From Jiangella sp. DSM 45060 (GTDB taxonomy: Bacteria; Actinomycetota; Actinomycetes; Jiangellales; Jiangellaceae): a stretch of DNA of 64,000 nucleotides. The stretch covers positions 1,612,001 to 1,676,000 of the forward strand of contig NZ_LT629771.1 in the NCBI RefSeq assembly GCF_900105175.1, given 5' to 3'. Of this stretch, positions 63,075 to 64,000 are shown piece after piece (within the stretch, counting starts at the first letter, position 1; the number at the start of each line of letters is the position of its first letter). The notes under the pieces are model-generated. The model saw nothing but the letters and a program-made list of their open reading frames with translations, ran no database searches and was not told where the DNA came from. Both the position numbers and the translations under genes were made by a program.

Positions 63075-63167
63075 CGCTACGCTGAAACGAGGCCGGGACG
63101 CAAGAGTGCTTTCGCCGGCGGCGAACCGGACTCCCGGAACCGGGGCCGGCGCGGTTAGCGTGGCTCC

Positions 63168-63539
63168 ATGAGCGGCCCGGAGGAACGCGAGGAGCGGCCG
63201 ACGCCGCTGCTGCGCACGATGGTCGGCGACGTCCTGCGGCGCACGCGGCAGGAGCAGGGCCGCACGCTGGCCGACGTCGCGTCCGACGCCAAGGTCTCGA
63301 TGCCCTACCTGTCCGAGCTCGAACGCGGCCGCAAGGAGGGCTCGTCCGAGGTGCTCGCGGCGGTCTGCGACGCGCTCGGCCTCGAGCTGTCCGACCTGCT
63401 CGGCGCCGTCCGGCGCGACCTCGTCGAGCACCGCGCCACCGTCATCCGGCTCGACACCGTCCGTGCGCTGCGCCGGCGCGACCCCGTCCGCCGTCCGTCG
63501 GCCGGCCGGGGCGGCGACGTCCTCCTGCTCGCGGCGTGA
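63168..63539 (+). CDS. XRE/HTH regulator, ClgR/PopR-like
   Basis: A 123-residue protein. The Cro-type HTH is at about 18-80 ([62 protein letters not shown]), a close match to actinobacterial ClgR/PopR regulators of Clp proteases. It lies convergent to a clpP gene 45 bases away, supporting that role. The C-terminus (LLLAA) ends in hydrophobic residues, as in ClgR, where they target the protein for Clp-dependent degradation. Confidence 0.85.
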   Translation: MSGPEEREERPTPLLRTMVGDVLRRTRQEQGRTLADVASDAKVSMPYLSELERGRKEGSSEVLAAVCDALGLELSDLLGAVRRDLVEHRATVIRLDTVRALRRRDPVRRPSAGRGGDVLLLAA

Positions 63540-63584
63540 CGACGCGCCCGGCCGCGTGAGCAGCCGGGCGCGTCGGGTGTTCCG

Positions 63585-64000
63585 TCAGCCGTAGGTCGCG
63601 CCGGCCGGCACCGCCTTCCGGCTGTCGATGATCCGGTCGGCGAGGCCGTAGGCGACCGCCTCGGCCGCGTCGAACGTCTTGTGGCGGTCGGTGTCGGCGC
63701 GGATCTTCTCCACCGGGTGACCCGTGTGCCGGCTGAGCACCGCGTCCATCTCGGCCCGCACCTTCGCCACCTCCTTGGCCTGGACGGCGAGGTCGGGCAG
63801 CGTGCCGCGGGCCTGGCTGGACGGCTGGTGCAGCATGACCTTCGCGTGCGGCAGCACGAACCGCCGCCCGGGCGCGCCGGCCGCCAGCAGCACCGCCGCG
63901 GTCTCCGACGCCTGACCCATGCAGGTGGTCGCCACTGGCGGCGTCACGAACTGCATGGTGTCGTAGATCGCGGTCAGCGCGCTGTACGTCCCGCCGGGGG
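63585..64000 (-). CDS. ClpP-like protease subunit, partial, catalytic positions altered
   Basis: 137 codons of a ClpP-family protein are visible; its N-terminus lies beyond the right edge. The fold is clear (PGGTYSALTAIYDTMQFV, LPHAKVMLHQP, EAVAYGLADRII). Relative to E. coli ClpP, the nucleophile motif GQAASMGA reads GQASETAA here, so Ser97 is replaced by Glu with a Ser one position earlier. The Asp171 position (DTERDRF) reads DTDRHKT, a His. His122 is kept. This suggests a specialised or inactive paralogue that works with another ClpP ring. Confidence 0.85.
   Translation of the reverse strand, partial: PGGTYSALTAIYDTMQFVTPPVATTCMGQASETAAVLLAAGAPGRRFVLPHAKVMLHQPSSQARGTLPDLAVQAKEVAKVRAEMDAVLSRHTGHPVEKIRADTDRHKTFDAAEAVAYGLADRIIDSRKAVPAGATYG

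Overview
The window is very GC-rich, densely packed DNA from an actinomycete (Actinomycetota). The signs are near-uniform G/C at third codon positions, frequent GTG starts, many 4-base ATGA/GTGA overlaps, TIGR03086/DinB-type proteins, F420/LLM-type oxidoreductases, a ClgR-like regulator next to clpP, and a His-tail-less GroEL. An ACC deaminase gene suggests a soil or plant-associated lifestyle. The genus cannot be fixed from sequence alone. No tRNA, rRNA, transposase, integrase or CRISPR array was seen.

Layout. 1-3.0 kb: universal stress protein (cut by the window edge) and two divergent zinc alcohol dehydrogenases, with two DosR/DevR-like boxes. 3.0-4.7 kb: GntR regulator plus ACC deaminase. 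4.7-12.4 kb: mainly regulator/target pairs (WYL/DinB, LysR/LysE, MarR, TetR), a PolA-like polymerase and a decayed MMPL transporter. 12.4-14.1 kb: groEL without a CIRCE element. 14.1-18.4 kb: a DrrAB-type exporter, a LapA-domain protein, an unusual thioredoxin-like/fulvocin C-related fusion and an AraC regulator. 18.7-23 kb: LLM/F420-type redox operon with a frameshifted third gene, then an MFS pump and its TetR with twin operators. 23.2-29.7 kb: a 942-residue FAD/Fe-S dehydrogenase and two TetR modules with clear operators. 29.7-31.6 kb: iron-siderophore uptake under an IdeR-like box. 32.2-35.0 kb: metQ-metN-metI preceded by a Cys/Met-rich leader peptide. 35-42.6 kb: small oxidoreductases, hydrolases, TetR modules, a broken esterase and an ECF42-type sigma factor with its YCII/DGPF partner. 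42.6-49.1 kb: unknown envelope proteins, a PfkB kinase and a second ECF42/DGPF pair. 49.1-56.9 kb: a sugar or polyol catabolic locus (ABC importer, FGGY kinase, class II aldolase, LacI, GatY/KbaY-type aldolase). 56.9-64 kb: a Fic protein, several DUF proteins, a kinase-like phosphotransferase, an ArsR module, a ClgR/PopR-like regulator and a clpP paralogue cut by the window edge.

The recurring theme is short local circuits: a regulator facing its target across a 50-100 base gap that holds one or two clean palindromes. The most distinctive items are the thioredoxin-like/Cys-rich fusion protein, the Cys/Met-rich leader before metQNI, the two ECF42-DGPF pairs, the ClpP paralogue whose catalytic Ser and Asp positions are substituted, the Fic gene with its own inverted repeats, and the sugar locus with two different aldolases.
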